NCBI RefSeq assembly: GCF_003286085.1
Contig: NW_020825348.1
Span: forward strand, 372,001 to 436,000
Length of the DNA stretch: 64,000 nucleotides
Reading direction: 5' to 3'
DNA from: Drosophila persimilis
Taxonomy: Eukaryota; Arthropoda; Insecta; Diptera; Drosophilidae
Shown: positions 53,807 through 64,000 of the stretch, piece after piece
Layout: each line of letters begins with the position of its first letter
How positions within the stretch are numbered: position 1 is the stretch's first letter
Translations under genes and position numbers: made by a program
Notes under the pieces: generated by a model
What the model saw: the letters and a program-made list of their open reading frames with translations, nothing else
What the model was told of the DNA's origin: nothing
The model's database searches: none

Positions 53807-54900
53807 ATCAGCATTTTTGTAAAACCGTGAAAAATATGATACTTGACCGCCGGAAGGGGACATCCATCATACGGGAGTACTAGAGGAAGCGGCACCAATG
53901 CCCTACAGAAAGCATTTCCACAAAATCCAATCGCAATTCACTGTGGACACTAAAGCTAAGCGAAATCAGAGAGGAATCGAGGAAACTCTTCAACAAAGCC
54001 CATGTGAAGAGCACAGAAGTAATATATATCGAAGCTCTATCGATGCATATCATCCATAGACAGCACCACAGAGGCGCCTAGGCTTTGAAGAATACTGTCC
54101 AAGGCGCTTATCAAAGCTGGCCTGCTGCGCAACTAGGACGGAACGTTCGCACAAAGTTTCCAAAAATCTCTGGAAATCCTCATAAAATCCCTCTTTCCTG
54201 GTTGCTTGGATGCTACTGGCGGCAAACCCAACGCATCCGCCGACGTAGAGTGACAGCAGGGAGAGGAAATTGAGGATATCGTAGGCCATTAAATCAGACA
54301 CCAATAGACATCTACCTCAAGTTTCAGGCTGAGAGGCTGCACGGTTCTTCAAGTCATCGCCATCGCCACTATACTCCGTAAGGAAGAAAGTGGAACGGTT
54401 GGGCAAAGTGACTACTGCGTGTCGAAACTATCGTGGAATAGAAATTAAAATGGGCATATACAGGTTTGGTAGGAATGTCTGTCCTTAGGTTCCATTTTTC
54501 TGACGGCTCAAAGACAGCGGAGGTGACGCCAGCTGGGATCGTTTGCGAAGATCTGGCGACCAACATATCCCTAAGACTACAAGACTGGAGCAGTTTAATG
54601 CAGGCAGAGGTGTATGCAGTAAGGCGAGTGGTGAAGTTGATAAAAACCTTGGATATACCTCCTAGGAACATAGCAATCTACGTTAACAGCCAAAGTCTTA
54701 GTGGTCTGGAAGGCCACAAGCAGACTCGTACGCGAGACAGTGGACGCACTGAACCAAATCAGGCGACATTTACTCACACTCATGTGAATCCCGGACCACG
54801 CCGACATCGCGGCCAACGAGAGCGCGGGCGAGTGTGTCAGAACTAGAACAGCCAACTACTATTCAGTGAAATATACGAGGCGATAAGATGTAAAAATCAG
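53807..54900 (+). pseudogene. LINE remnants (R1/LOA-like): linker and RNase H
   Basis: Near 53950-54060 the plus strand reads TLKLSEIREESRKLFNKAHV, like the endonuclease-RT linker of R1/LOA-type LINEs. 54480-54720 reads LRFHFSDGSKTAEVTPAGIV, then LMQAEVYAVRRVVKLIKTLD and IAIYVNSQSL, a recognisable RNase H with the first Asp (SDGSK) and Glu (QAEV) but Asn in the usual D/S position (VNSQ). The end WIPDHADIAANESAGECV (54785-54835) follows in another frame. RT is largely missing. Confidence 0.65.
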
Positions 54901-55689
54901 CCTTGGTGCGCATAACCGCTATATTTGGTAAAAATATGCGTTGGGATTTAGCACAGGTCATCGGTTCGGTCCCAGACAGTGGGGGTGCCGTCCAGTTAGC
55001 GCCCACGGAAGGAGTATCTAGAGCAGGGCCAGGCATATCCCACTGAGCAGTAGGGGTGAGGCCTATGCCTAAAGCCTGCCGAATCGTCGCATACTAAAAG
55101 ATTGGGAGGGGAATGAGGCAGGTAGAATCAATCTAGATGCTGGTGCTAATAGTGGTCCTGAAGGGAGTTTTCCTCTTAAGAGCGAATGTAAGGCTGGTGA
55201 CTCTCCTCAAATGTCGAATGCAGCGGTGGCGCAATTATAGCACACGAAACAATGTAAAAGCGTTTGTTGTTGCGCACGCGGTTGCGGAAGAGCGCCAGCG
55301 AGATGTTTTTGTATCGAAGAGGATGGCCGAATATTACAGCATGCTGTTGCTCATAGTGAACAGGCCAAAAATTGCCTGGCGATCATGAAAACAGAGATGC
55401 AGCTTACCAAAGGGTCCTGTCACTGCTGTCGCAGTCGAGGTTGGGGCCACTAACCGTGGACACAGTAAGTCGGCCGCCGTTATGGACTTATTGGCATCCT
55501 TCCTAGGAGATATCTGCTACACCCGCTTATTTGAATTGAAAGTCTGAAAATCAGACTTGAGATCGGATAAAACGCACGGCGCACAGTGGGAAATCAGCCC
55601 AAAAAGATGGCAAAAGTAGATGGCAGAAGTAGTAGTAGATGAACGCCCACGGGCGTTAAGACACTAAATTTTGTGTCATAAGGCCCGAG
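54901..55689 (+). other. Unassigned, possibly LINE-derived
   Basis: Short frames such as 55137-55388 (AHAVAEERQRDVFVSKRMAE) and neighbouring pieces (GPVTAVAVEVGATNRGHSKS) look coding-like but match nothing I recognise. They could be the end of the preceding LINE or the start of another element. Confidence 0.3.
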
Positions 55690-57033
55690 GAAATTTTACA
55701 TAGGAAAATATTCACATTATGGTGAAGCTTTTAGACACACATCCACTCTCCCACAAACAGAGTCGCAATTTAAAGTGTATTAGAAACGGTCGTCCTTTTT
55801 GTTGTTGTCTTCGCCGCCTACAGCTCTGTTTTACCCCGCCAGTATTCGGTGTCCCAAGCCCAATTCAAGGCATTTAAACTAACATAATATATTCCAGCAA
55901 AATTCTACATGGCACCCGAGCAAGGAGCTTCGGATTACATTTTCGGTGCCGCAAATTTTCATTTAGACCAGATCAGAAGACCATCGGAGAAGGAAGAGCA
56001 CCGTCAAGAGCCACATCGAAGACCATAAGGAAGGTGAATATTGAGTTGCCATCGCCCATGGAAGTGGATTCAACCGACGATCAGGTAACAATGCCAAAGG
56101 AATAGTACCGAAAATAATAGCGAAAATACTTAATGACTTGGCATTGAACAGCACATGAACTTGTGCCCAAACGTTTGAATATTCGTGTGTCGCTTTGTAA
56201 AAAAAGGAAGAGTATCACAACGCGCCAACGCCAAATTTTACCGCTTATTTCGATTCTTGGGTTGCAATATTTCCTCTATCGTTTCAAGAAAACATTGACC
56301 CTTGCAGCGGTAAACTAATGAGCATTGCATTGTCGTGTTCTGTAAAAAATTCGTCTAATTAATGCACCACATACGCGTCCCTTTATTGTCGCATCTTTAC
56401 CCTGATCACAGCTTGCCGTTTCGTTTCGTAGCTTACTTTCGCAGCTTCGTTTGTCATATCTGCTCTTTTTCTGGCCTCGCTCAGCTTGCGTTTCGTTCGT
56501 ATGTCAAGAAACGATCATTTCGGTCTCTTTCATTTGGGGATTCAATTAGAACATTAGTGTGGAAGGCTGTTTAAACATCATTATCCTGAATTTGTGGAAT
56601 TAAGTGAAACATTGTTTGTCGCTTCGTCTTCTGGTCAAACGTTATTCTAACTTACGTATTTCTGCGCCCGTTTTGCGTTTCATTGTACGCTTCATATCGT
56701 GTCGAACGTGGTTCGAACTTGATACGTCGAGCCAAAGCGTGGCTATTTGTGGCGTGCGCTTTAAACGGTTCGGAATGCTTTCGTTCCACCGTTTCGAATC
56801 GAAATTAATTCGTTTATGCGTTGGTATTTTTAACGAATTTATGCGTGCTTAATTCGGAAAATTTTGTTCTGGTTGAACGCAGTGCATTTAATTTCAGCAT
56901 TTTATTGCCGCAAAAGCTCTTAATTACGTCTGCCCTCTTCAATTTGAATTAAACTAGAATAAAGCTCAGCCAACGTTTGTTCAATTTAATTTAAACAAAT
57001 ATAATTAAAACCAAGAATAACAATTAGAACAAA
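55690..57033 (+). other. LTR/leader-like region upstream of BEL-2
   Basis: No conserved protein. Composition with repeated TTTCGTTTCG-type stretches (56395-56860) and lack of coding signal would fit the LTR and leader of the BEL-2 element starting at 57034. LTR ends were not located. A short piece at 55911 (MAPEQGASDYIFGAANFHLD) is unexplained. Confidence 0.35.
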
Positions 57034-57551
57034 ATGGCGCAAAAGTCTGGTGAAAAGAAGCCAACCGCGGGCGGTCTGTTGTACACGTAGCGGGAAAAGG
57101 CTAGCGACGATATTAATCGAATGAGAATAGCTTTCGAGGGGGGTGCAATTTCGCTAGATCAACTACAAATTGAATGTCATTTGGAAATCTTAGATTCGTA
57201 CATTACCAAAGCAGTAGCCCTGCAGTCCGAAATCGACAGTTTAGATCTAGATAACTTCCGAACCACACGGAAATTTAGTTCCCGTGCAGCAGCGTTCTAA
57301 TTTGCCAAAATTAAAGTTTCCAAAGTTCATAGGAAAGCACGCGGAATATAAACAATTTATTAATTTGTTCGAAAGTTTGGTAGATTCCGACCGGTCATTG
57401 TCCAACATAGAAAAGTTCAACCATCTCATTTCGTGCTTATCCGTTGAAGCCTTGGGAACTATACAGGCATTCCAAGTTTCAGATGCAAACTATTCAAACG
57501 CTATAGCAAGTTTGAAGGGGGTGTATGACAACAAGTACTTTATATTTTGAT
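57034..57551 (+). pseudogene. BEL-2 gag
   Basis: ATG at 57034 (MAQKSGEKKPTAGGLLYT) followed at once by TAG at 57088, then a frame with REKASDDINRMRIAFEGGAI and SLDQLQIECHLEILDSYITK. After a shift, 57284-57551 reads SNLPKLKFPKFIGKHAEYKQ, then SDRSLSNIEKFNHLISCLSV and ASLKGVYDNKYFIF. That is the DUF1759-like BEL/Pao capsid domain. Broken by at least one stop and one frameshift, and truncated before the zinc knuckles. Confidence 0.8.
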
Positions 57552-60500
57552 ACACTTGCCCAGTTGTTATATATCCCGGCCATGACTTAGTCTTCCGCCT
57601 CTTATCTGCGATTAGTTATAGATTCCGTGTCAGCAATTTTCGAGTCGATTTTATCATTAGGAGACGAGCGAGAGGTTGCAAACACCATGATCATATAAAA
57701 AATCAAATATAAGAAGCAGCTGGACTTTGATGGGCTGCCCCGCTGGTCCGATTGTGCAAACACTTGTAACAGGGGGTACCAGCACCTTTCAGCATAGGAA
57801 TCCTGCAAAGAAAGAGGAAAACCTGTTCGACATGCCTTCGACCAGCAAGGAAAAAACTAGGTCGCCGTTTTCTTGCGCAAGGGCAGAAAATTCTAGCGAT
57901 CCAAACTGCCTATATAATGGCTCCAACCATTCCATTGTAAATTGTCATGGGTTTGGGGCGATATCCGTGCTGGAGCTGTTGCAAAGGACAAGCAGCTGCG
58001 CATTAATTGCCTTAATTGCATAGGGTTTCCCAGTGCACATCCTCAAAGTGCAGAGTTTGTTCACAGGGCATTACACACAATTGCACAGATATGGCGTCTC
58101 GAATGGAAATCAGAGATGCGCAAGGTCGGGCCAATAGAGTACAGGCATCGTTACATCCTGCGCAGGTTCAACGTGTTTCCACTGAGCCCGCGCAGGTCAT
58201 TCTGGCCACAGCAGTGGTTCGAGTTCGAGACAGGTTCGGCCAAGTTCAGTTCACAAGAGCACTATTGGACTCAGGCGCGCAAGCCAATTTCATGACGAAA
58301 GGGCTATCCGTTGCTTGACAGTAACATGCGTAGGAAAGTCAAGATCGGTCTCGATGAGTGTAGTGTCGACTGCAATATACTCAAGGTTAAATAATCATAG
58401 TTTCCTAGCCGATATCTGCGTTCTCATTAGATTAGTAAAAATGTTTTCAATCTGAATTCAGGGCGTTTTGAAGTTCGCCTGATTTTTAAATCTGATCCTC
58501 ATATGCTTGGATCTTTGTTCGATGTGGCTAAGCACCGATTCTAATCGTTAGAGCGTAGAAGTCTGAATGACAATTCGCTTCGCGAAATGTACGTTGCTTT
58601 TTTGAAGGACAACCTCGGCTCGGTCATGTGTCTCCAACAGCCATTATTATGCCACTAGGACCGAACTATTTCATACCACATCAATGCGTGCTGAGTGCTG
58701 ATAGTACGTCAATCAAACTTCGACGCGTCAGCAAAGACTACTTGGGCGCAGTCATTAAAAGACATTTTAATGGTGGCCTACTATTCAGATGGAATTGGTA
58801 TTAGTAGTAGTTGTAGTTATCAACAACAGATATATCGAAAATGTACAGGCAAGTGACGATGACTAAAGACGATCGGAACTTTCAGCTCATAGTATGGCGA
58901 GAGAATCCATCTGATGTGGTAAACATTTTTCGTTAAAATGCTGTCACCTACGGAACGGTTTCAGCTCCATTTCTTGCCATCCGTTGCTTGCAAGAACATG
59001 GAGTTCGTTACAGAGACACACATGAGATCGGTTTCGACATATTTTGCAACGATTTTTATGTGGACGACATGCGTATTGGAGCCGATGAAATTGACAGGTT
59101 GAATGTGATGTGTAATCAAGTGTCCGAAATCCTAAATCACGGTTGCTTCCAGCTGTCTAAATGGTCTTCAAACCATCCACAGCTAGCTGAAGGGATCAAC
59201 ATGGAAAATCCCTTAATTTCAATGATGCCGATTCGACCAAAGCCTTAGGTATGCGGTGGAGCCCGTGGAGACACATTCCGCTTTCATTTGGATGAAATTT
59301 TTATGGAAGTGACTCCAAAGTGACTACAAAGCGCACAATTCTCTCAGTGAGTGCATGATTACTCGATCCGTTGGGATTGCTGTGCCCCATTGGCATAACG
59401 TCAAAAATTCTCCTCCAAAGACTTTGGCAACTCCAATTAGAATGGGATGAAGCGATTCCGATGGAATTACAGACAGGTTGGGAGGTCTTGAGGAAGAATT
59501 TGCGGAATCTTCACGCAGTGACCATTCCAAGGTACACTTTTGCCAGTGGATGCTCAGCTGTCCAAGTTCAGGGTTTCGCAGACGCTTCTAGTAAAGCATA
59601 CGGCTGTTGCATTTATATTCGAGCAATTGAAAGTGGTCAAGTCTGTTGTCGATTGTTGGTAGCAAAAGCTAGAGTTGCTCCACTAAAGACAAAAACCATA
59701 CCAAGGCTTGAACTATGCGCCGCCACAAGTGCTTGACAAATGCAGAATCGAGAGCGTTTATTTCTGGACGGACTCCGAAAAAACGCTACATTGGATAAAG
59801 ACTCTGCCATCGTCGCTTGCTGTTTTCGTGTCAAATAGGGTAGCCACAATTCAGGAGTTATCAGAAGGGATTACATAGCGTCATGTGCCTTCGCTGTCAA
59901 ATCCAGCGGACATAGCCTCACGTGGAGGCGACGTCCCTGAACTCCTTAAGTAATTTTGGCTAGAAGGTCCTAACTTTGTATGTGAGCCAGAGCACTGTTG
60001 GACAGAGAACTCGCAATTTAAAATCCCAGCCGATGTAAGGGATTCGGAGGTAAAAAAGTCCGCCCAAGTTTTAATTAGTGTTGAGACTAAATTCAAAATC
60101 AGACATTTTCTGATTTTGCCACTTGAGGCGAAATTTCCAATTCTACAGCTCACCAAGAGTCACTTAGTCTAATTTTTTCTGAGGAATTTGCACTTAAAAA
60201 ATTGTCATGCCCATGCAAAGACACTGGTCAGTCTGCTGAGACAGGGGATTTAGGCTCGTACATGAACGTCGGGAATGCACTCAAATAGTTAGGAGATGCA
60301 TCCACTATTTTCGCTACAAACCGAAATTAAAGAGTCAGATGAACGGCAGACAGGCTTAGAGAAGGCGGTCCATTTCTGATATGTGGTGTGGATTTTTGTG
60401 GCCCTGTTAACGTTATTCGTTCGAATTCGAGGACGTCTGCCCGTCACAATGTATATCGCGGTATTTGTGTGTTTCGCTTTGAAGGCCGCCCATTTAGAAT

Positions 60501-60745
60501 TGGTCCCGGACGTGTCAACTAATTGTGTTCTTGTGTCGTTAATCACAAGACGTGGCGTTCCGCACTACGGCGGTTTGTGGGAGGCGGCTGTCAAGTCGGC
60601 GAAGCAAATCGTCGTCCGGTCCCGAGCAGGGACCTTTGGAGAAGGTTCAAATACCGGATGGAGTTCACGACTGGAACTCAATAAATATTTCACCCTGAGT
60701 CTGGCTGACGGCGAGTGCGACAGCGGCTTCGGTATCGAATTTTGA
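57552..60745 (+). pseudogene. BEL-2 pol, heavily decayed
   Basis: Ordered BEL/Pao pieces: a knuckle-like CINCLNCIGFPSAHPQSAEF region (about 57990-58050); protease FTRALLDSGAQANFMTKGLS (58245); RT beginning near 58650 (MPLGPNYFIPHQCVLSADST), then FCNDFYVDDMRIGADEIDRL (59042-59100) and FQLSKWSSNHPQL; RNase H QGFADASSKAYGCCIYI (59571) and IPRLELCAA; FWTDSEKTLHWIKTLPSSLA, NPADIASRGGD; integrase GVDFCGPV (60385) and VPHYGGLWEAAVKSAKQ (60560). Stops, frameshifts and deletions are numerous, much more than in BEL-1 or BEL-3. Confidence 0.8.
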
Positions 60746-61311
60746 GTGTGAACTGCTTTGAGCATCTAATTTTTCTTGCAGGCATGTTTAGTTCCAATTC
60801 GATGTGTGTGAATAATCTTAAAACAATACAATTGTTTTAGTGTCAAGTGGTCGCGGCTTTGAGACTTCTGCGCTTTAATTGTTCTGTAAGCGGGGTCTCG
60901 TGTAGAAAGCAGATTACAATTACTGTTAGCTTGAGCGCTTAGGTATCTGCATACACACATACAGCCTATTGCGTGCACTGCTATACGTTGAAGCAACATA
61001 CTTAAAGAAGAACACCTAAAGCACCTAAAGAACAGTAACTGCTACTTGACATTGATCTAACTTTGTAGTCGTTTCTTCTTTGTCTGCCGGTTCGTTGGGG
61101 CGCAAGTACACATTTTGGTACAGTGGCGCACAGTGGTCAATTGTTGATCAGTTATTGAATTGGGCAGTGTAGTGAATTTGTAGAATTTAAAGTTAGCCGA
61201 TTATTGAATAGAGTGGCTAAACTTGGTACCGTGTTACTTACTCGTGCCAATATTGAGTGTGTTTTATTGTTAAATTTTCAAGGGTAACACCGGTGTAAAT
61301 AGTTAGTGCAA
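60746..61311 (+). repeat. BEL-3 5' LTR and leader (approximate)
   Basis: Between the BEL-2 pol end and the BEL-3 gag start. A TG-start LTR could begin at 60784 (tgtttagttccaattcg) and end near 61110 (gcaagtacaca), with ttggtacagtggcgcacagtgg as primer-site region. The other LTR is outside the window, so ends are a guess. Confidence 0.45.
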
Positions 61312-61918
61312 ATGGCACCTAGAAAGGGTAAAGATGCGGAGGTGCTCACTAATCGAACGGCGTTAATGAATTCCTTTGTCCGTAACGAGGTCTATATCGA
61401 AAAAATAGCGACTCCATGACGGCTGCGGAGCTGGAAGCCAGGTTAAGTCTAATTGAGACAAACTTTAATCAGTTCTGCAACATTCAGGCTAAAATTGAAC
61501 ACGACAGCGAGGACGCCATTGAATATGAATATCTTCTAAAGCTGCCTGAGTTCGCTGGAAAGTTTACGGAATGGACCAGCTGGTACAACACCTTTGCTAC
61601 TCTAATAGAATCAGACTCTGAATTGGATGAGTTGTCTAAATTTATTCATTTGAGATCATCGTTAGGAGCTGGACCGTCAAGTGCGATTGAGGGTTTGGAA
61701 TTAACAGGGCCTAATTATCGCAAGGCACTACGATTATTGAAAGATCGCTATGAAAATAAGGCAATTATTCTGCAATCACATGTACAGGAGCTATTCAACT
61801 TAAGGCGTAAGACAATGTAAATTCCCAATTCGTAGCACTCAAGTCGTTAAGCGACGATAAGGAGATTCTGGATGCAGTCATTTTCCATCTAATTCGTACA
61901 AAGCTTGATGAAGATACA
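61312..61918 (+). pseudogene. BEL-3 gag, frameshifted
   Basis: Start MAPRKGKDAEVLTNRTALMN (61312) in one frame, ending at a stop near 61418. The next frame 61416-61820 reads MTAAELEARLSLIETNFNQF, then LLKLPEFAGKFTEWTSWYNT and ELDELSKFIHLRSSLGAGPS, the BEL/Pao capsid domain. Then a third frame, from 61806, reads DNVNSQFVALKSLSDDKEIL and FHLIRTKLDEDTMDRWEVEW. Two frameshifts, near 61410 and 61806; removing them by eye gives a normal gag order. Confidence 0.8.
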
Positions 61919-62992
61919 ATGGATAGGTGGGAAGTTGAGTGGGATTGCCAGAAGTTACCGTCGTGGTCATTGTTATCGCAGTTTTTGATAAACAGAGGAG
62001 TCAATATGGCAAATAGGGAAGTTCGACGAAGCAATGGAGCCCGACCCAGTGGTAAAGGTGAGATGAAAAATGCGACCTTAGCTGCAACAATAGGCAGCAA
62101 TGGCTGCTACGTTTGTCCTGGGACCCATGGATTGAAAGGGTGTCAAACGTTTAAAGAATTATCACCAGTACAACGTTACCATGAGGCGAAGAAGCATTCG
62201 CTGTGCCTGATTTGTTTTAGCAAGCGACATACAACTAGAAACTGTAATGGTCCGCGATATAGGATTTGCAGCAAGCCGCATCATGAACTTCTGCATCGAG
62301 AGATACCTATTGTTGCCAATGAGCCAGGGCTCAAAGGGCAGGAGTTGCAAGAGCCAAAGTCACTGCATAGCTCCCTATTGTCTAGATCATCCACCAACTT
62401 TCTTGCGACCGCTGTAGTTCAAATCAAAGCTATAGACGGAGGATATCGCAATTACAGGTGCGTGTTAGATTCCGGTAGTCAATTAAATTTTCTGACGGCT
62501 AGGATAGTTTCGGCCCTGGGCCTAGAAATGCGCGACTCAATCATACAACTCAGTGGTATTGGAAATGCAACATCTCAAGTTATGGGAGAGGTGCAAGCGA
62601 CTTTTAAATCTAGAGTCACCAGATATATGACTACCGAGGACTTCTGTGTGCTGAAGGAAATAACTCAGTATAACCCAACAAGCTCAGGAATTTGTCCGGA
62701 GTGGGTTCCACCCAAGGGAGTTACGCTGGCCGACCCTACATTTCAGTCCAGGGAATATATTGACATGCTAGTTGGAGTCACATTGTTTTTCAAGCTAATT
62801 GTAGCAGGGAAAATAAAACTAGGAGCACACCTTCCAAGGCTTCAAAAGTCTCTGTTAGGCTGGGTCGTCGTAGGTGAATTCACAAAATCTTCTGTAGTTG
62901 CACTGTTAGCAACTGACATTGAACGAAAGGTGTTCAGCTGCAAGAGCTCGTACAAAGGTTTTGGAAGTGTGAAGAAGTCCCTGAAACAGTAG
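61919..62992 (+). pseudogene. BEL-3 gag end, zinc knuckles and protease
   Basis: Open frame continuing gag. Cysteine-rich modules CYVCPGTHGLKGCQTF (about residue 62) and HSLCLICFSKRHTTRNC, then a CSKPHHELLH remnant. The protease site reads YRCVLDSGSQLNFLTARIVS (62455-62510) with catalytic Asp in LDSGS. The downstream A17-type domain ends in DMLVGVTLFFKLIVAGKIKL and LQKSLLGWVVVGE. It stops at 62990 because of a frameshift near 62930; the RT frame opens at 62932. Confidence 0.84.
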
Positions 62993-64000
62993 ATAAGTTC
63001 ACTGAGGAAGAAAAACAGTGCGAAGATTGTTTTGTGACGCATGTTAAGCAGGAGGCCTCAGGACATTTAGTGGTAGCTCTGCCCTTTAAGAATCCTAAAG
63101 TTGAGTTAGGCGAAACTTATCGAATCGCACTTACCAGGTTCTTGAATTTAGAGAAGAGGTTAAATCGTAGCCAAGCGCTGAAGGAACAATATGTTCAATT
63201 TATTGAAGAATATCGCCAGTTAGGGCATTTAGAGGCAATAGAGCCCGCCGGACAAGAAAAGGTCTTCATGCCACATCATCCGGTTATTCGCCCAGAGAGT
63301 TTGACGACCAAATTACGAGTCGTATTTGATGCCTCATGTAGATCTAGCAACGGCAGGTCACTGAACGACGCAACCTTGGTTGGTCCAACGTTGCAGCCTG
63401 ATCTGTTCGAGACATTGACCAGGTTCCGTTTCTATAGATACGCCCTTACGGCCGACATAAAGAAAATGTACCGTCAAATATTGGTTGCGGAACCACATAG
63501 AAACTATCAATGCATTCTATGGCGATGCAACGTTTCGGATCCTATCCAGGTGCTGCGCCTAAACACGGTCACTTATGGAACAAAGTCGGCGCCGTTCCTG
63601 GCAGTACGTTGCCTCTATTACTTGGTCGATATGTTCGCGGAAAAATTTCCGTTAGCTAGAGAGGCAGTAAAGCGAAGTTTCTATATGGATGATATGCTGT
63701 GTGGAGCCGAATCAGAAGAGGAACTGACAAAGTTGAAAAAACAATTGACCGAATTATTAGGGCTAGGAAAGTTCGAGCTGCACAAATGGCGCAGCAATTA
63801 TCAAGGAATGGACAACAACACCAACCTAATGCTAAAAACAGAGGACGCAGTTAAAACTTTGGGGATATACTGGTCAAGTCTAGAGGACAAATTCCAATTT
63901 TTCTTTAACATAAAGGTCTCCGCAATAGCCACGAAGCGATCAGTGCTGTCCGAATTGGCTCAGGTGCTTGATCCGTTAGGGTTCTTGAGTCCCTTGCTGA
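62932..64000 (+). CDS. BEL-3 pol: reverse transcriptase, partial
   Basis: A frame open to the window edge, about 356 codons. VQLQELVQRFWKCEEVPETV, then CEDCFVTHVKQEASGHLVVA and the RT: FMPHHPVIRPESLTTKLRVV, GPTLQPDLFETLTRFRFYRY, LTADIKKMYRQILVAEPHRN, TVTYGTKSAPFLAVRCLYYL and SFYMDDMLCGAESEEEL (63679, catalytic YMDD intact). It ends in AQVLDPLGFLSPLL, the block before RNase H. No stop in the visible part. It is separated from the protease frame by a single frameshift near 62930. The enzyme copies element RNA into cDNA. Confidence 0.85.

Larger units (their letters stand above)
60784..64000 (+). mobile_element. BEL/Pao LTR retrotransposon, BEL-3, runs off the window
   Basis: gag, knuckles, protease, and RT up to the start of the RNase H region in order, with only a few frame changes. 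Distinct in sequence from BEL-1 and BEL-2. Confidence 0.8.

Noticed and set aside
56362..56852. Two short plus-strand ORFs rich in Phe, Arg and Ser
   Set aside because: Low-complexity TTCGTTTCG-type sequence in a probable LTR/leader; no motif.
1..64000. Search for tRNA, rRNA or bacterial-type operons
   Set aside because: No cloverleaf with conserved tRNA boxes and no rRNA-like block noticed; gene content is wholly eukaryotic mobile elements.

Overview
The window looks like nuclear DNA of a drosophilid fly, almost certainly transposon-rich heterochromatin (pericentromeric, Y-linked or a piRNA-cluster-like locus). No host gene is recognisable. Nearly all of it is transposable-element sequence, much of it nested. 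The clade call rests on many copies of a DINE-1/INE-1-type element (ends TATACCCGATACTC, GACGGACA microsatellite core, 3' stem-loop), on several errantivirus (insect gypsy-type) fragments, on BEL/Pao elements, and on CR1-, LOA- and copia-type retroelements. The species cannot be fixed by reading alone.

Layout. 1-4430: nearly complete CR1-clade LINE (plus strand) with an intact PHD-finger ORF1 and an ORF2 carrying three in-frame stops. 4431-8167: plus-strand errantivirus remnant (RNase H tail, integrase, env, LTR, PBS-like site) with DINE-1 copy A inside env. About 8490-25197: one minus-strand errantivirus, in reading order gag, protease, pol, env, LTR from right to left. It was opened by a series of insertions: DINE-1 D (22038-23157); an mdg3/micropia-like LTR element (15422-21954), itself opened by DINE-1 B, a LINE RNase H fragment and DINE-1 C; a LOA-type LINE (12897-14751); a 5'-truncated CR1 tail (11309-11467); and a TIR element with a 5-bp target duplication (9876-11259) that contains Tc1-like sequence. 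25199-26000: dead mariner. 26160-28177: unassigned sequence.

28178-30912: two broken DINE-1 halves, an hAT-type MITE with 8-bp duplication, a copia-type RT/RNase H remnant, and DINE-1 F. 30913-38620: minus-strand LINE split by a BEL/Pao element (31873-37736) that has both LTRs and a GTATT duplication. 38822-40980: minus-strand CR1 (subfamily B) with deletions. 40981-42460: unassigned, LTR-like. 42461-43363: DINE-1 G. 44038-46806: degraded CR1 (subfamily A) holding a solo LTR, followed by a CR1 tail in inverted orientation. 47156-49330: LOA/R1-type LINE with an in-frame 12-bp minisatellite. 49440-51530: CR1-B copy with a 637-codon open frame.

51788-53806: an intron-containing DDE-like gene of a family I cannot name, decayed by two stops and a frameshift. 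This is the best candidate for something poorly described. 53870-54900: LINE remnants. About 55690-60770: heavily decayed BEL/Pao element. 60784-64000: a younger BEL/Pao element whose pol runs off the window.

The genes do not cooperate as a pathway. They are the replication genes (gag, protease, RT, RNase H, integrase, env, transposase) of separate elements, nearly all inactivated. The insertion order can be read from the nesting.
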